A DNA stretch of 64,000 bases from Chelonoidis abingdonii (lineage: Eukaryota > Chordata > Testudines > Testudinidae), in the NCBI RefSeq assembly GCF_003597395.2, contig NC_133777.1, positions 7,905,305 to 7,969,304 on the forward strand. The letters are read 5' to 3'. Below are positions 12,500 to 25,100 of the stretch, one piece after another (position 1 is the first letter of the stretch; each line of letters opens with the position of its first letter). The notes under the pieces are model-generated. The model saw only the letters and a program-made list of their open reading frames with translations. It was not told the origin of the DNA and did no database searches. The translations under genes and the position numbers were made by a program.

Positions 12500-12990
12500 T
12501 AGGGCCCTACCAAATTCACAGACATGAAAAATGCATCACGGAATGTGAAATCTGGTCTCCTCCTGTGAAATCTGGTCTTTGGCGTGCTTTTACCCAGTAC
12601 TATACAGATTTCACAGGGGAGGCCAGCATTTCTGGAGTTGGAGGTCCTAACCCAAAAGAGGGTTGTGGGGGTGGGGTGTCACAAGGTTATTTTAGGTGGG
12701 TTATGGTATTGCCACGCTTAGTTCTGTACTGCATTCGGAGTTGGGTGGCTGGAGAGCGGTGGCTGTTAGCCGGACACCCTGCTCTGAAGGCAGCGCTGCC
12801 GCCAGTAGCAGCACAGAAGTAAGGCAGCAGTACCACAACCCCCCTTACGATAACCTTGTGACCGCCCTGAACTCCTTTTTGGGTCAGGACTCCTACAACC
12901 ACAGCACCATGAAATTTCAGATTTAAATAGCTGAAATCATGATATTTACAATTTTAAAAATCCTCTGACTGTGAATTTGGTAGGGCCCTA
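12500..12990. mobile_element. hAT-type TIR element (~490 bp) with near-perfect 24-bp ends
   Basis: The left end tagggccctaccaaattcac (continuing ag) is the exact reverse complement of the right end for 22 bases. The flanks tacatact (12492-12499) and tgcttact (12991-12998) agree at 6 of 8 positions, consistent with an 8-bp duplication. The motif tgtgaaatctggtct/c is repeated near the left end. There is no transposase ORF. Confidence 0.8.
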
Positions 12991-13116
12991 TGCTTACTAA
13001 ATAGATCTCAGCCACTGCCTTCTGTGAGCATCTGAAGTCTTGGGTCAGTAGTTGTAAACGTGGGCAGATGACTTGAGAATAAAGATGTTATGACAGAAGG
13101 TATCTTAATACAAGTA

Positions 13117-13435
13117 CAGTAGAACTGCAGCATGACGAACACCAGAATTACAAACCAGTCAACCACACACCTCATTTGGAATGAGAAGTACACAATCAGG
13201 CAGCAGCAGAGACCCAAAAAACCAAATCCAGTGCAGTACTGTTAAATGTAAACTACTAAAAAGTGAAAGGAAAGCAGCATTCTTCTTCTGCATAGTAAAG
13301 TTTCAAAGTTATATTAAGTCAATGTTCAGTTGTAAACTTTTGAAAGAACAACCATAACCTTTTTTCATAGTTAGGAAGATTTCTGAGTTAGGAACAATCT
13401 CCATTCCCGAGGGGCTCATAACTGAGGTTCTACTG
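13117..13435. mobile_element. pogo/Tigger-like MITE flanked by TA (319 bp)
   Basis: The ends are cagtagaactgcag and, on the other strand, cagtagaacctcag (12 of 14), directly flanked by TA at 13115-13116 and 13436-13437. The subterminal gacgaacaccagaattacaa is typical of Tigger-type elements. There is no coding capacity. Confidence 0.75.
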
Positions 13436-13437
13436 TA

Positions 13438-16400
13438 GGAGAAAGTTGTAAGTGAATTTTGTATGAATCCAAACTGTATTGGCCTCAACATATTCCTCAT
13501 TTAGACACCCACCACATTCCTTCTCACACTGGTTGTCCTACTGCCACCAGGCAGTTGTCATGTGCATCTGACTCCTTTTTTCTATATGGAGCCCAAGTCG
13601 CAAGGAAAGTTTGCACTTGAGTTTTGGCTTCACAAGGAGTTTCTTGTGCAGTAATTGTGGGTTTTCCCGCTTGGGATTTTACACGTGGCTTCCCCTCAGT
13701 GAGCTCTGCCTGTAACAATTACATGGAAGAAAACCAACATGTTTTTCCCTTTTTAATCTTTAAAACTTTGACTTCTGTACATTCCATTCCATTCTTTACT
13801 CCACTTTCACATTCCTCCCTGCAGAATGGCCCCCCGTGGCACTGCTAATTCAGGGCTTCCTTCAGACGGGAGGCTTTTTTTTTTTTTTTTTATTAAATGC
13901 CTCATGTAGGGACTGCCTAAGGCTTCCCGTGGTTGTAGGCTGCAGCCAAGAAAGCTATGTTGACTCACAGCCTGCTAGACCTTGACCCAGGATATGAGCT
14001 GACATGTTGGGACTAGTCTGTCTGCCTGGCAAAAGCTGTTTCCACAGAGCAGAGTGATAGTTGTTTAGATGGGATTTTACACACACACATCTGCAAAGCT
14101 TATAGCTTATTTCCTCTTCACTTTGGGAAGAACTCTGTGCAATTAAAATAAATTGATTTGAGAGACGGAACCGATAGGTGCAGAAAATCATGACACTGAC
14201 ACAGTGAATTGCGTAGCTGTCTGTCCTCTTCTCCTATTTAGGATAACCTAGCGTGACCTGGCTCTGCAGCGCAGACTGTGATGTTGGCATTTGGAAATGC
14301 GCTGTTTGAGGGCTGAAGTATCTTTTCACTGACGTACTTAGACCCTGATTGACCAAGGACTTGAAGCATGTGTCTACCTTCAAGCATGTGAGCAGCGCCA
14401 TTGACTTTGGTGAGACTACTGCTGTCCTTAAAGTCAAGCCGGTGCCTAAGTACCTTGCTGAATTGAGGACTTGTTCTCTTAATTCTTGTTGCTGCATTGC
14501 TGGTGGGGTACATGGGCCAAGCTGGTCACCTACTTCTTTCATTATGACCTGGCAGCATTACTTGTCAGTGGTTAGGATTAATGTCCGTAACCTGGCAGTT
14601 GTTGAATGCAGAGCTTTTGCATGTAAGAATGGAGATGCTGATATCCTAAGGTGAAGGCCAGTGGCTGCTTATGGAGAACTAGACCAATATCATCTGTTTT
14701 TTTTTTTTTTTTCCCCTGCACCCCCACTGATCTCCGCAATGATGTGGGTATCCTCCAAACTCCGACTGCATCCAGCTGACGGGGGTAGAGAAATCCCTCT
14801 TGAAAGGTTTGTGGGGCACTTGGGGCCAAAGCAGGAATTAAAACGAACTTTTTTTTTCTCTATTATGCATAGAGTCAAATAGAGCTTAGTGTATAAGACT
14901 TGACAGAGCCTATTAAAGTACCTGCGCATAAAAGCTAATTGGAATATAGCGGGGACAGGAAATTTAGTCACAGTTGGTTTGATATGGGAATGGAGGAAGT
15001 ACAGTGTCTAAGCTATAACTACTAGTGTAAATGAGGAGAAGAGTTACACAAGATATTGTCCACTATAAATTAAAGAGAAATGTAATGCTGCATTGGTCTG
15101 TCATCTTCAATGGACTGTCAGTTCAACATCCCAGTTTGAATTCTTTTTCTCTATAATATATAATCAAAGCCTCCCACTGGATTGAAATGATGATGCAGCC
15201 AGGTGCAAATGAATATAGTTTCTCCTCTGAAGATGTACTTAACTTGGGGTTATGTCCAAAAAAAAAGTAGCAGCGATTCATTTGGTAGATTGTCACTGGA
15301 AGCAGGAAAAAATCATCTGTACCGCTGTTAACAAAAAGACTTTCACTTGTGGTGAGCTCTGTCAGGCTTGTGTTTCTTCTTAGCCTCTCCTGGTTGGAGA
15401 AGGTTGCCTTAGTGAGAACAGAATCAGACAACTGATCGTACAAGTGGCACCTCCTTGAATCTTTGGAGTTTCATGCACAAATATACTTGTTGCTTCTGAC
15501 AGGCTTTCTTTTGCTGCAGGACCTGTGAGGGAGAGCTGGACTCTCGGATCCCAAGGGGCGTTTGCAAAGCCAGCAGTTGGATAAACAATCCAAAACGTGT
15601 AAACTGTGTGTTTGAGCTGGAGTGCTGAGAAGCAATAACCACAGAGCCTAGTGACGCCACAGTTATGACCCCACAGGGGGAAACTTCCCTCTAAATGCTC
15701 CACGCAGCAGCCCGCCTTGTTCTTAGCCTGGAAATTGCTTTTTCCGAAGAAGGGCCTGACTGTGGTCTGTGGGCCAGACAGAACACCTGTGTTTGTTTTC
15801 ACTATGCCTCTGACCTGCGTTCAGGGAACACAACTGCAGATGGGAAAAGTTTGCTTATTTTTCACCCAGCTCCATTTGCTACAGTCGGTGTCCAGTCAGC
15901 CTTAAACTTGCAGTAAAGATGAAAATCCTTCTCTGGAAGGATTCAAAATATAAATGAGCTGCTGGATTTTCAGACTCTCCATGGAAAGCACCTCTGTGCT
16001 TGGGTACCTTTCTAGTCTTGGAGCAAGGTGCGAGGCAGGGAGAGAGAGAGAGAGGATGCATAGAACTTGCTTTTCTCTTAGTCTTGCTTGCCTTCGCTTA
16101 ACAATTAAGATGCATTTGGGTTGGGGTTGCTTTCTAGATCTTTGTCTTGTGGCTGCATGCCACTCCCCTTTCTGCTTCCCTCCCCCCACAAGTGTGCACG
16201 CAGCTGGGTCAGTGCAGCCAAGTGTGCAGATTAGGCTTTAGGGTTAGCTGTTCAGTGCAAGTGTGCAGACTAGAGGTTGCATAAGGGTAAGGGGTCTACC
16301 AGCTGGGGCTTTGTATTGCCTGACTAAACCTTGCACCGCGGAGCTGAGGGGTTGGGTTCTGGAGTCAGCCTGTCAGCAAGGGGCGCGCTTACCCATGGAT

Positions 16401-18340
16401 GGGTCTGCATAGGAAGATGCTTAACTAGGTCTGTGTGCAAGCTTCAAGCAGGGGGACTGTGCCCAGCTGGATGGGGAGCGGTACGAATAGGAGAGGTAGG
16501 CAGGTGGTTTAGTGCTATGCGCTGCTGTAGAGCGGTCACCGACGTCCGCTTGAGTCTGAGTCAGAGCACTTCTGTTTGTGGGAGGAAGCGTGGCCAACGC
16601 TGCTGCTCTGAGCAGGCTCTTTGGGAAAGGAATCTCCTGCGAGTGAGTGCCTTCCTCTCAAGGACAGAGAACTAGCTTGAAAATCCGGCCATGGAAAAGG
16701 GCGTTGATGTAAGGAGTCATGGAAAGAGCTGAGGATGTGGATGGGCGTGGCTGTCCTGTGTGTTGCGGGGCAGGTTGTGCCGTGAGCTGTGCTTGTCCCT
16801 CTGCCTTGATGCACCCGAAACATTATCTGGTCATCTTATTGCGCTTTCATATAAGCCGTTGTTGCACATTCTTAGCACATATATAGCAATGTTGCATATT
16901 TAAGGCATCGTACAAACACCCGCTAGTGGTTCCTCATTTCATCTCCTCCTAGAGGGGTGATCGGTCTTCATTATAAGTGGGAAGCTTCCTCACAGCTCTG
17001 GGTCTGATCCTAGTGGTATGATCACAGCCATGTGTAGGCAGTAGTCCTGCAGCTGCAGAACCAGCCCTGTGCTTGAGAATCTCGGCTTGCATTTGAAAAA
17101 CAAACAGAACCGCAACCTCTTTTTTCCCTGCACTTGTGGTTGTGCAGGTAACCTGGACGCCATGAGAATGTAACCAGTGCAGTGGTGTCTACCTGGAAGT
17201 GCAGATGGACCAAACCAGTAGCTCAGACAGGTATTATCTGCTCCATGCATCTTGATGGAGGATTAACTCTGAGACCTGAAGCAGGCAATTTAAATGTCAA
17301 TATTGTGAACTACTTTGCTGCTGGTCACATTCAGTGGGAGCAGCAGCTAATGTGTTTCTCCCACAAATCCGGTGCTGCTTCCAGGACCCCAGAGCTCCAG
17401 CTGCATCTGCCAAAGCCCCCAGGTTTCCCTTGACTTCCAGCACCTGCATTGCAGTCAGGCATCATCAGTGCAGTGATCTGTTGTATTGAAAACTGGCAAT
17501 TTGGGCACAGCAAAGCATTGATTTTAATATTCAAATAACTAACCCAGAGGTGACTGTATTTTCATATTGGATTCATTTGAAAGCCTGCATATAAATAGAG
17601 CTGCCGCAGAACTTCTTCTCCGCCACACTAGTGTGCAGCAGAATCCACAGGCCTTGCTGTGGGATTGAGGTGCAGTTTGCCAGAGCACATGAGACTTCGA
17701 TTGTGACACACGGATTGTTGGATTTCCTTTGCATGGGGCAGGCTCGGACCCTAGGGGGCATCAGTGTTGCATATGTACAGAGGAAACTGTAGCTGCCTTG
17801 CAGGCTGCGCAAAGTGTGTGTTACTGTAGACCGGTAGAAACCCAGCACAGTACGGCATCTTGTAACACTGGGATTGTCTGTTGCTGGGACTAGACTGTTC
17901 GCTCTGATTATTTGGCTGTAGGGAGACACAGATATGTCTGCTAAGAGGAATGTGACTGCATCAAGCTATAACACGGCATTTTTATTGTAGGATAGAGAAA
18001 TGCTAAGAGGTTCTATTAAAACCAGACCCGCTTTCCATAACTAGAGCAATTTGGGGGGGTCTGGATTATGGTCCTTTCTATGAAACCTTCTGTGCAGTTA
18101 TGGGTTCTTGAATGCAGCCCGCTCGGTGTAGATATAGACGTGCTATAGAAGCTGAATTTTCTGCTACAGTCTCTAAGTGACCATGAAATTTCCCAAGTGG
18201 AACTTTCATGGTATTTTAATTGCAAAGTCTGTATCCCCTCAAGAGTTTAAGGAGTCTGTATGATGCTGGTTACTTATGTTGCTCAACTCTGCTTGGCTGT
18301 TTAACCCTCACCCTGCCCCCAGCCTCCTGTATAATCAATT
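13438..18340. other. Intergenic, largely unexplained
   Basis: No exon is recognised. A fold-back dispersed repeat sits at 14343-14475 (own entry). Poly-T runs lie at 13876-13892 and 14696-14712. The remainder shows no recognisable structure. Confidence 0.4.
14343..14475. repeat. Fold-back dispersed repeat (gcaagcatgtg type)
   Basis: ccctgattgaccaaggactt followed by gaagcatgtg and, about 90 bases later, taaagtcaagccggtgccta with accttgctgaattgaggac form worn inverted halves around ccattgactttggtgagact. Related pieces are at 26810-27045 and 43003-43140. The family is common in turtle and crocodile DNA from memory; I cannot name it. Confidence 0.45.
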
Positions 18341-18432
18341 CCTACTTCTATTGTGATAGCACCTAGCAGCTCCAGTCACTGTGCTAGCCCCTGGAGACAC
18401 AGAACAAAGACAGTGTCCTTGTCAGTTTAGTC
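18340..18432. repeat. Short amniote dispersed repeat
   Basis: tattgtgatagcacctagca, then gtgctagcccctggagacac and agaacaaagacagtgtcctt gtcagtttagtctaa. Related fragments occur at about 2955, 47180, 52745 and (reversed) 53262. The family name is not recalled with confidence. Confidence 0.45.
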
Positions 18433-18444
18433 TAAAAATTCCTG

Positions 18445-18780
18445 TGTTTGGAGATAGAACTGGATGAAATTTTTGGTCAAAAAAATGCAGATTTGGGTCG
18501 ACCAAAAGATTTCCTGAATTTCTCTGTCAAATTTGTCAAATTATTCCACTTGAAAATGGGACATTTTGACATAGTTTTGACATTTCTGAAACTAAAGCTT
18601 TTTACTTTTTTAAATAAAACAATTAATATTCCAAATAAAAAGGTTGTTTAAAATTAAAAAAATTAAAGACAAAACAGTCTCTCTCTCCCCCTCCTCGCCC
18701 TTAGTCAGGGGGAAAAAATGTTTTGGATTGAAATAAATGTTTAGTTCAACTCCAAGCTAATTATTTTTAACTTTTTGCTT
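18445..18780. repeat. AT-rich dispersed repeat, unnamed
   Basis: The tract is rich in ttttggtcaaaaaaatgc, gtcaaatttgtcaaatt and gacattttgacatag motifs, a pattern I associate with an interspersed turtle repeat. The region around 46930-47105 has a similar composition. Ends are not defined. Confidence 0.3.
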
Positions 18781-19202
18781 AGTGAACTGAACTATTGGTT
18801 ATTTGCACAGCTCCAGTTGGCAGATCTGTATAGCGTTGCCTTATGCTTCTTATTTAAGGGACTCTTAATCCTTTTCCCTCCCAAACATTTAAGAGGTAGG
18901 AAAGAGACCGTTTTTACCACTGGTGGTAAGGGGCCAGTTATTACTAGTCTTTCTGATTTCTTTCAAAAGCCCCTGCATCTTCCATACATGTCTTCAGTTA
19001 TCCTTGATTAAGTATTAACCTTGACTCAGTATTTTCAAAAGCATATTTGTTTGCAACCGGTTAGAGGGGAAAGGTGGTGGAACAGGCCTTTGTTGGGAGG
19101 ACTCTGTTTTAGATCACTGCTGTGTTTAGGGTGTGCTCTTCCACTTACTGAGGGTTGCTGATGTACAGAAGAGAGCATGGGCTCTGAAAGCCAAGAAGAC
19201 TA

Positions 19203-19375
19203 CAGTGTTGCCTACTGGTTAGAGCAGATTGAGTCAGGACCCCTGCTTTGTATTCTCAGCTCTGCCATGGACTCAGTTGGGCAAGTCCCTTTAACCCACC
19301 CGTGCCACAATTTCGCCATCCACCACATGGGGATGTCATGTGGCTAAATTCATGTTAGTAAAACACTTACAATGC
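19203..19375 (+). mobile_element. MIR-family SINE
   Basis: cctactggttagagcagatt, then ctctgccatggactcagttg ggcaagtccctttaaccc and the later cacatggggatgtcatgtgg follow MIR order on the plus strand. It is diverged. Confidence 0.65.
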
Positions 19376-19619
19376 CTTTTGTTCAAGGGTCTAACTGCAG
19401 AGTACTAAATGTTGCATGATGCATGTCAAGTTACTTCACATTCTTTGTGGTGCAGGAGTCTGCGAAGCATTCAAACCTTTGGACTGAGAGTTTTTGTGTC
19501 AATATTATCAGTCTTACTAACTAAAACACTGACTGAGACTCTTCTCAAGTTCCTCACATCCATTAAGGTTGACATTTTCACAGCTTCAGGAATGAGACAT
19601 GAGAAGGTAGATTTGGAGT

Positions 19620-20060
19620 TTGTTCATTGTCTCATACCACAAAAACAAGGGGACATTCAATGAAACTGAAAGTGTTAAATTCAAAACTGATGAAAGGAAA
19701 CGTTTTTTCACACTAAGTGTAAATAGACGGTGGAACTCATTGCCACAGGAAGTTGTTGAGGCCAAGAACTTAATAAGATTAAAAGATGAATGGGATGTTT
19801 ATATGGATAACAAGAACATCCAGAGTTGTTATAATGTAGTTATTGCTAAAAATTGGAGAAGGGATACTAAACCCCAGGCTTCAGGGGCTTACGTCTGTCT
19901 CCATGTTAAAGATCAGGATGAGAGCAAGTATGAGCGGCAGATTATCCCACATCTTCCTCTTGAATCATCCAGTGCTGAATGATGTCAAAGAAGAGACTGG
20001 ATTAGATGGATCTCTGGTCTCATCCAGTTTGGCAGTTCCTGTTTTAAGAAACTTTTTGAA
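19620..20060 (+). mobile_element. CR1/L2-like LINE 3' end (C-terminal ORF2 remnant plus 3' UTR)
   Basis: A 120-codon frame (19620-19982) contains RKRFFTLSVNRRWNSLPQEV followed by VEAKNLIRLKDEWDVYM. This matches the FF-x-V-x-W-N-x-LP-x-EVV pattern at the C-terminus of CR1-group reverse transcriptases. The following ggattagatggatctctggt ctcatccagtttggcagttc is the typical 3' UTR of the same LINE group. It is a 5'-truncated dead copy. Confidence 0.65.
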
Positions 20061-20064
20061 AATC

Positions 20065-21699
20065 TCAGCCTGAATCTGTAGCCTTGGGGTGTAAATCCCC
20101 TCCCCCCTGCCCGCAAACATCCTTGACGGTCCTTCTGGGCCATGTTATAAACACTACTTAAAATTAGAGCATCCTTGTTAAGTATGCACAGTTATCTCCA
20201 TCTCTGACCTTTCTTCCTTCCAGTGCACATGGTCCAGCCTGGCCTACACAATTAGCAAATATTTCATGAGTGAATCAGGCACAGGTGTTTCTATTATTAG
20301 TGTAAGGTAAAGAAGGAACTTGATGTAATATCTTTCCCAGGGTGACTCGTGATGGAAACAAACAAAAGCATGTCCCTATTAAAGCTTGAAGCTGAAGCGT
20401 AATTACAAAGGTGTCTTTGGTTGGCCTGATTTGAGGGATGGGAGAGGATAAACGTGCTTTGGCCCCCCTCTTTTTTTTTTTTTTTTACATACACTTGTGC
20501 AAAAATATTGAGATTTCCCCTGCAACCTCCAACTCTTTATTTACAAGTATAGTCCATACAGTGATTTTTACGTCTGAGACACCACCATGGCTGTCATCCT
20601 GGAATGGCTGTCAGCCTGGAATTGTAATGGAACAATGTTTGCACTATTTGTTGTGGTAATAGTTGTCAGAAGCACAGCAATTGGATGTCACCTGCTCTAT
20701 AAATAAATACAAGCATCTTTCTTCTCAGTGCACACACACCCGGACCATAAGCAATGGTCTTGATGTTTGCTTTCGACTGCATGGCTTGGTGCGCCTTCAT
20801 CTTATTAACTTTAAACAAGCCCTTTGTTTCCCCCCCCTCACCGCAGACTTTCTGTCATGGCAGTCAGTTGCAGTTCTTTCCTACAGCAGCTGGCATCTGC
20901 CTGCTCCAAGGAGCTTATGTTGTATTGCTGACACAGGCTGCAGTGTGGGACGGACTGCAGGCTGGTATGCCAAGCTCCAATAGGTGAGGTGAATCACAAG
21001 GAGGGCAAGGCATTTTCCATGAACAGAAATGTCATAGTTGCACAATGGTGTGTATGTTAAAACACACAACCCTGCATGCTACGTTTTTGGTTTAAAAAAA
21101 AAAAAAAGTTTGGTGCATTCTCAGGTTCTATTGCAGTAAGACTTTAATTCAGTGAAGCCCCTTTAAGAAGACAGAAGTGGAGGCATAAGCAAGCACACAG
21201 CTTTATGTTTATAAACCTTGTCCTTGTCTTACATTTTCTTTCTTTTTTTGATTAGGTCTCACTGTTTGCACTCTAAATAAAGCAAGATGCAAGCTCACTG
21301 GGGCCAGGGGCAGGGGCCAGTCCTCCTTTCAAGTGACGCACACACCGTTTCAGTAATGGGCCATGCTGTGTGGTTTCAGAGCCCTGCAGCTTTGTGGAAA
21401 GCAGGATAGCATTCTAATCCTCTGTTTTCGGTTTGTGTTCCTTGGTTGTGCGTGGTGACATAAAAAACTAACAGAGAGCCCTGGTATTAGCCTGTCTGCA
21501 CAGCTGTCATGTTTAACTGTTTCATTATTGCCCTTGATCTAAAATTTCCTACATTTGGTTGGAAGGGTTGTGTCTGTAAAAGCTGCCTTTTAAAATCCAG
21601 CTTGGGTTTAACGACCCACTTTGTCCAAAAATGTGTCCCGATGGGATGCATTTTAAGAAATCCTGTACTTCAATGGCCTCCATAATTGGCCTCAGTCCA
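20065..21699. other. Intergenic upstream of MAP2K3
   Basis: No exon or repeat is recognised. Poly-T (20469-20486) and poly-A (21094-21108) runs are present. Distal promoter elements may lie here, but none can be pointed to. Confidence 0.4.
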
Positions 21700-22099
21700 G
21701 TTTCCTGTTTGACGTCATGTGCTTGCAGTTTTTACAACTGTTGAGCTTTCAAAGTGTAATCTGAGCTGAAGCTGGCCAACTTCAGCAGCTGCCTGTGTAG
21801 GAACACTGCACTCTGCCATCTCTATCTTTTCCTCTTTCCTCCGGCACATTCAGACAGAAAACGTAGAATGATCTAACTGCTTCTAGTTTGTGCACGGGGC
21901 GTGGAGGCCAGGAAAGAGAGCTCATCGGAAAGGGCTGTTGAGTACTTTGGACCATGCGTGCTTTTTTAAAATAAGCGGTGCTATTTGCAGCAAGCTCTGT
22001 GCACCGGATCCTGCAGACATCTCTCCCTTCTCCCGCCCCCCCCCCCACCCCCCAGCTGCTTCAAGGCGTGCCGTTTCTGTTCTTCATTTCTGGGAAACC
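21700..22099 (+). promoter_or_regulatory. Presumed MAP2K3 promoter and 5' UTR region
   Basis: This is the 400 bases directly before the proposed start codon. It contains a perfect cAMP-response element (21710-21717), a moderately GC-rich stretch from about 21890 and a pyrimidine/poly-C tract at about 22030-22062 just before the Kozak site. No clear TATA box and no strong CpG island are visible. The transcription start cannot be fixed from sequence alone, and a non-coding first exon further upstream is possible. Confidence 0.4.
21710..21717. promoter_or_regulatory. Consensus CRE (TGACGTCA)
   Basis: A perfect palindromic CREB/ATF binding site lies 383 bp upstream of the proposed MAP2K3 start codon. 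An 8-bp match can occur by chance, though CpG-containing sites are depleted in vertebrate DNA. Function is inferred from position only. Confidence 0.4.
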
Positions 22100-22115
22100 A
22101 TGGACAAAAAACAAG
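22100..22115 (+). CDS. MAP2K3: MAP2K3 coding exon 1 (start codon; residues 1-5 plus first base of codon 6)
   Basis: ATG GAC AAA AAA CAA G is followed by the donor gtatat. The start lies in a strong Kozak context (gaaaccATGG). The single trailing G joins the leading AT of the next coding exon to make an in-frame GAT, giving the N-terminus MDKKQDPKGSLEPPKP. With this exon the total is 348 residues, almost exactly the length of the long human form. The N-terminus is the variable part of the family, so the call rests on phase, Kozak context, donor site and length rather than residue identity. A different or additional upstream first exon cannot be excluded. Confidence 0.65.
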
Positions 22116-25100
22116 GTATATGTTGCAATTTCCAAAACACGTGGCGGGAAGATCTGAAGAGCAGTTCAGATGGTAAAAGGGGCTTTGGAACTTTGTCAGT
22201 TCATGCCGTGCGGTTTTGCTTTGTAACCTTGCTCGGAGGGGGTCTGTATTTGCGGCCAGTTAGCTATTTTTAAAGATACTGGAAACTTGCAGGCGTTGGG
22301 TTGAAATGCCAGCGGTAGGTGTACAGGCCGGCATGAGTATGGAAAAATCTGCAGGGTGTGCAGCTAAGCTTGTCTTTATTTTTTTTTTTAAGCATTTGCC
22401 ATGCACAACAGGCTGTTTATTTTTGCACAAAAGTCCCGTTGCACTAGAATTGAGTGCCCAACAGGGAACCAACCAGCTGCAGTTCAGAGCTGTGATTCAG
22501 CAGAGGTTAACAGGTGACTTTTTTTTGTTCCTCTGCAGACAGCTCTGACTAGAAGGGGCTTTTTATGAACTGCTTTTTTTCTCCTCCTGGTTCACTTGTC
22601 GCGCTTTGTTTTCAACTTCTGCAAAAATTCTACAAAGACGGCTTCTCATAAAAAGTGCTCAGTGGGGTGGGGGACTGCGCTTAGCATTTCTTCCCCACTG
22701 CTTTGATTGCTTTTTCCAGGCTGCAGAGTGGTGCAAATATTGCCATGGCTCTCTGCTGGGAGCCAGCTCCCCTCTTTGCTTCTGCTGGCTGTGCCTTTAG
22801 CTAAGGAGATTGACACTTGATCTGTTATCTTGCCCTTAAAGCTAACTATTATCTGACTGTTATTCTGTGGCTTGGATGAAACACTGGGTATCCCATCTAG
22901 CCACCTCCTTCATTTGCGTTTCTTCATCCCCAAATCAGTGATCGGACTCTCCTGTCCAGGGCCTAACAGAACTTGTTGGATACAAAAGCAAACCCTCTAG
23001 AGAGGTGTTGCTAACTTCCTTTCCCCCACCCTCAAGCCAACAGTCTTGTTAACGCTCCCAATCTCTTCCCAGTTTCCTCTGTATGGTAGATTCTGTAGCG
23101 CTTCTGGCTTTCCTCTGCACCATGCCTTTCCTGAGGCTGGCACATGGGAGTAGATAGGCCATGAGGCAGCAGAGGTTGCATTTCAAAGGTCAGCTCAGTC
23201 AAATAGCTTTATTTACAGTTCTTAAGATTTGTCCTGCTAGTTTCCACCCACCTCAGCCAGTAGGGAGAGGTACCACACACATGCATACACAGAGGTGAAA
23301 TTAAACAGCTCCAGGAAATAGAATTGGCTGTTTTTAACTTTATCAAGGTTGTGGCATGAGAAATTCAGTCGGTGGCTTTCTCTTGAGAGGGAAATAGCTC
23401 CTCTCGCCACATAAAGGATGCAGAGATGTGCCTGTGGTGGCATGCTGGGGACTGGAATCCTGCCTACGCAAGGAATGCCTGCCAACTTTTCCCCTACGCT
23501 GGTGCAACCAATGGCGGCTCTACTCAGCAGTGTTCGAGGACACGGTAGTCAGTGTGCTCGTTCCTTGTGTGCATTGACAGTTTCCTCTATTGGTAGCATC
23601 ACATTAGGAGAGCTGCACCAGTGCAGAGAATACCGTACTATTGGTCCCAGTGTAAATGTACACTAAGGCAGCTGAGTACTTGCTGTTGGACTGGGAATGG
23701 GTGACATGGGATGGATCACTTGATGATTATCTGTTCTGTTCATTCCCTCTGGGGCATCCGGCATTGGCCACTGTTGGAAGACAGGATACTGGGCTAGATG
23801 GACCTTTGTTGTGACCCAGTATGGCAGCTCTCATGTTCTCATGCGCAAGTGTTGTTTCTGTGGCTCTGAGGAGTTGACTGAGTTAGATGAAGCATCAGAG
23901 GGGTAGCTCTGTTAGTCTGGATCTGTAAAAAAACGAGAGTCCTGTGGCACCTTATAGTCTAACAGACGTATTGGAGCATAAGCTTTCATTGGTGAATCCC
24001 TGACAAAGTTAGATGAGGCTCACAAGCCTTTTGAGCTCTGCATCCCTGAAATCATGTCATTCAGATTACCATCTCTTTGCCTCATTTGAATTCTGACATG
24101 ATCCTTGCAGCATATGTGCCTGATCCTTGGCTGGCGTAAATTGATGGAGCTATGCTGAAGACTGTAGGGCTACCCGGGTTTACAACAGCTGGGGATCTGG
24201 CCCCATGGTCCTCAAGCTTCTCGTGCTAGAGATCAGTGCACTGGGGAGCTGGGATGAGTCCAGGGTTCTGCAGGAAGCATTTGTTTCTAGCTCTAGCGGA
24301 AACCTTGTTGGAATTCAAGTGTGTGGGAGAGATGGTAATCAAGATGACACATGTATGTAGCTGCCTGCTGGGGCTGGAAATGGGTGCTTTACCAGGAGCT
24401 GGTCAGGATGGAAGGTCTTGAGTTGCAGGGTTTTATAACTTTCATCCCACGCTCTTTAAAAAGTCCTCTGTCCCCCACCCCTTCCTTTGCCCTGAAATGG
24501 GGTGTCCATGTGTTTGTCAGGAGGCAATCACAGTGCACCTCCCTACCTGCCAGGAGCAGTGCCTGGCACTGACCTTGTCAATTCTTGTGCTTCCGAAGAA
24601 CGACACAGCTCTGCTGTGACACGTACCCCTGGGGTCACTAGAGTGGTAGAGCTGATCTCTGCTTGGAGCTGTGCTGGCCAGTCTTGGCACAGTGTTGGGC
24701 TTATTTAAGTATGTGTATGCCTCTGGAGCAAGAGACTGCTGCCAGAGTACAGGGAGCCCTTAGATTGAAGATTACTGTTTTCCTCTTCCTGGGGAGAGCC
24801 CTAGTGATCAAGCTAGAATGCCGGGGTCAGCTGCAGGTCACCGCTCTCACGCGAGCGGTGTGTGCGTTGTAGCAGCTGTGCACGTGGTCATCCATGTGAC
24901 TGTAGGTGAGTGCTGAGGGTACCTTGGATCAATGTTAATGGCACTGCCAGAGTAAGGGAGTTGGGTGTGGAGCCTGATAGTTTCTCCTCCATGCCTTGAT
25001 TTAGTCATGGTTTATAGATCTGAGCTAGGAAGTGCCTTCAGGGTGTGCCTAGCCGAGGGGGAGAGTCACACCTTGTACGGATATTGTGCTGCAGCAGCTA

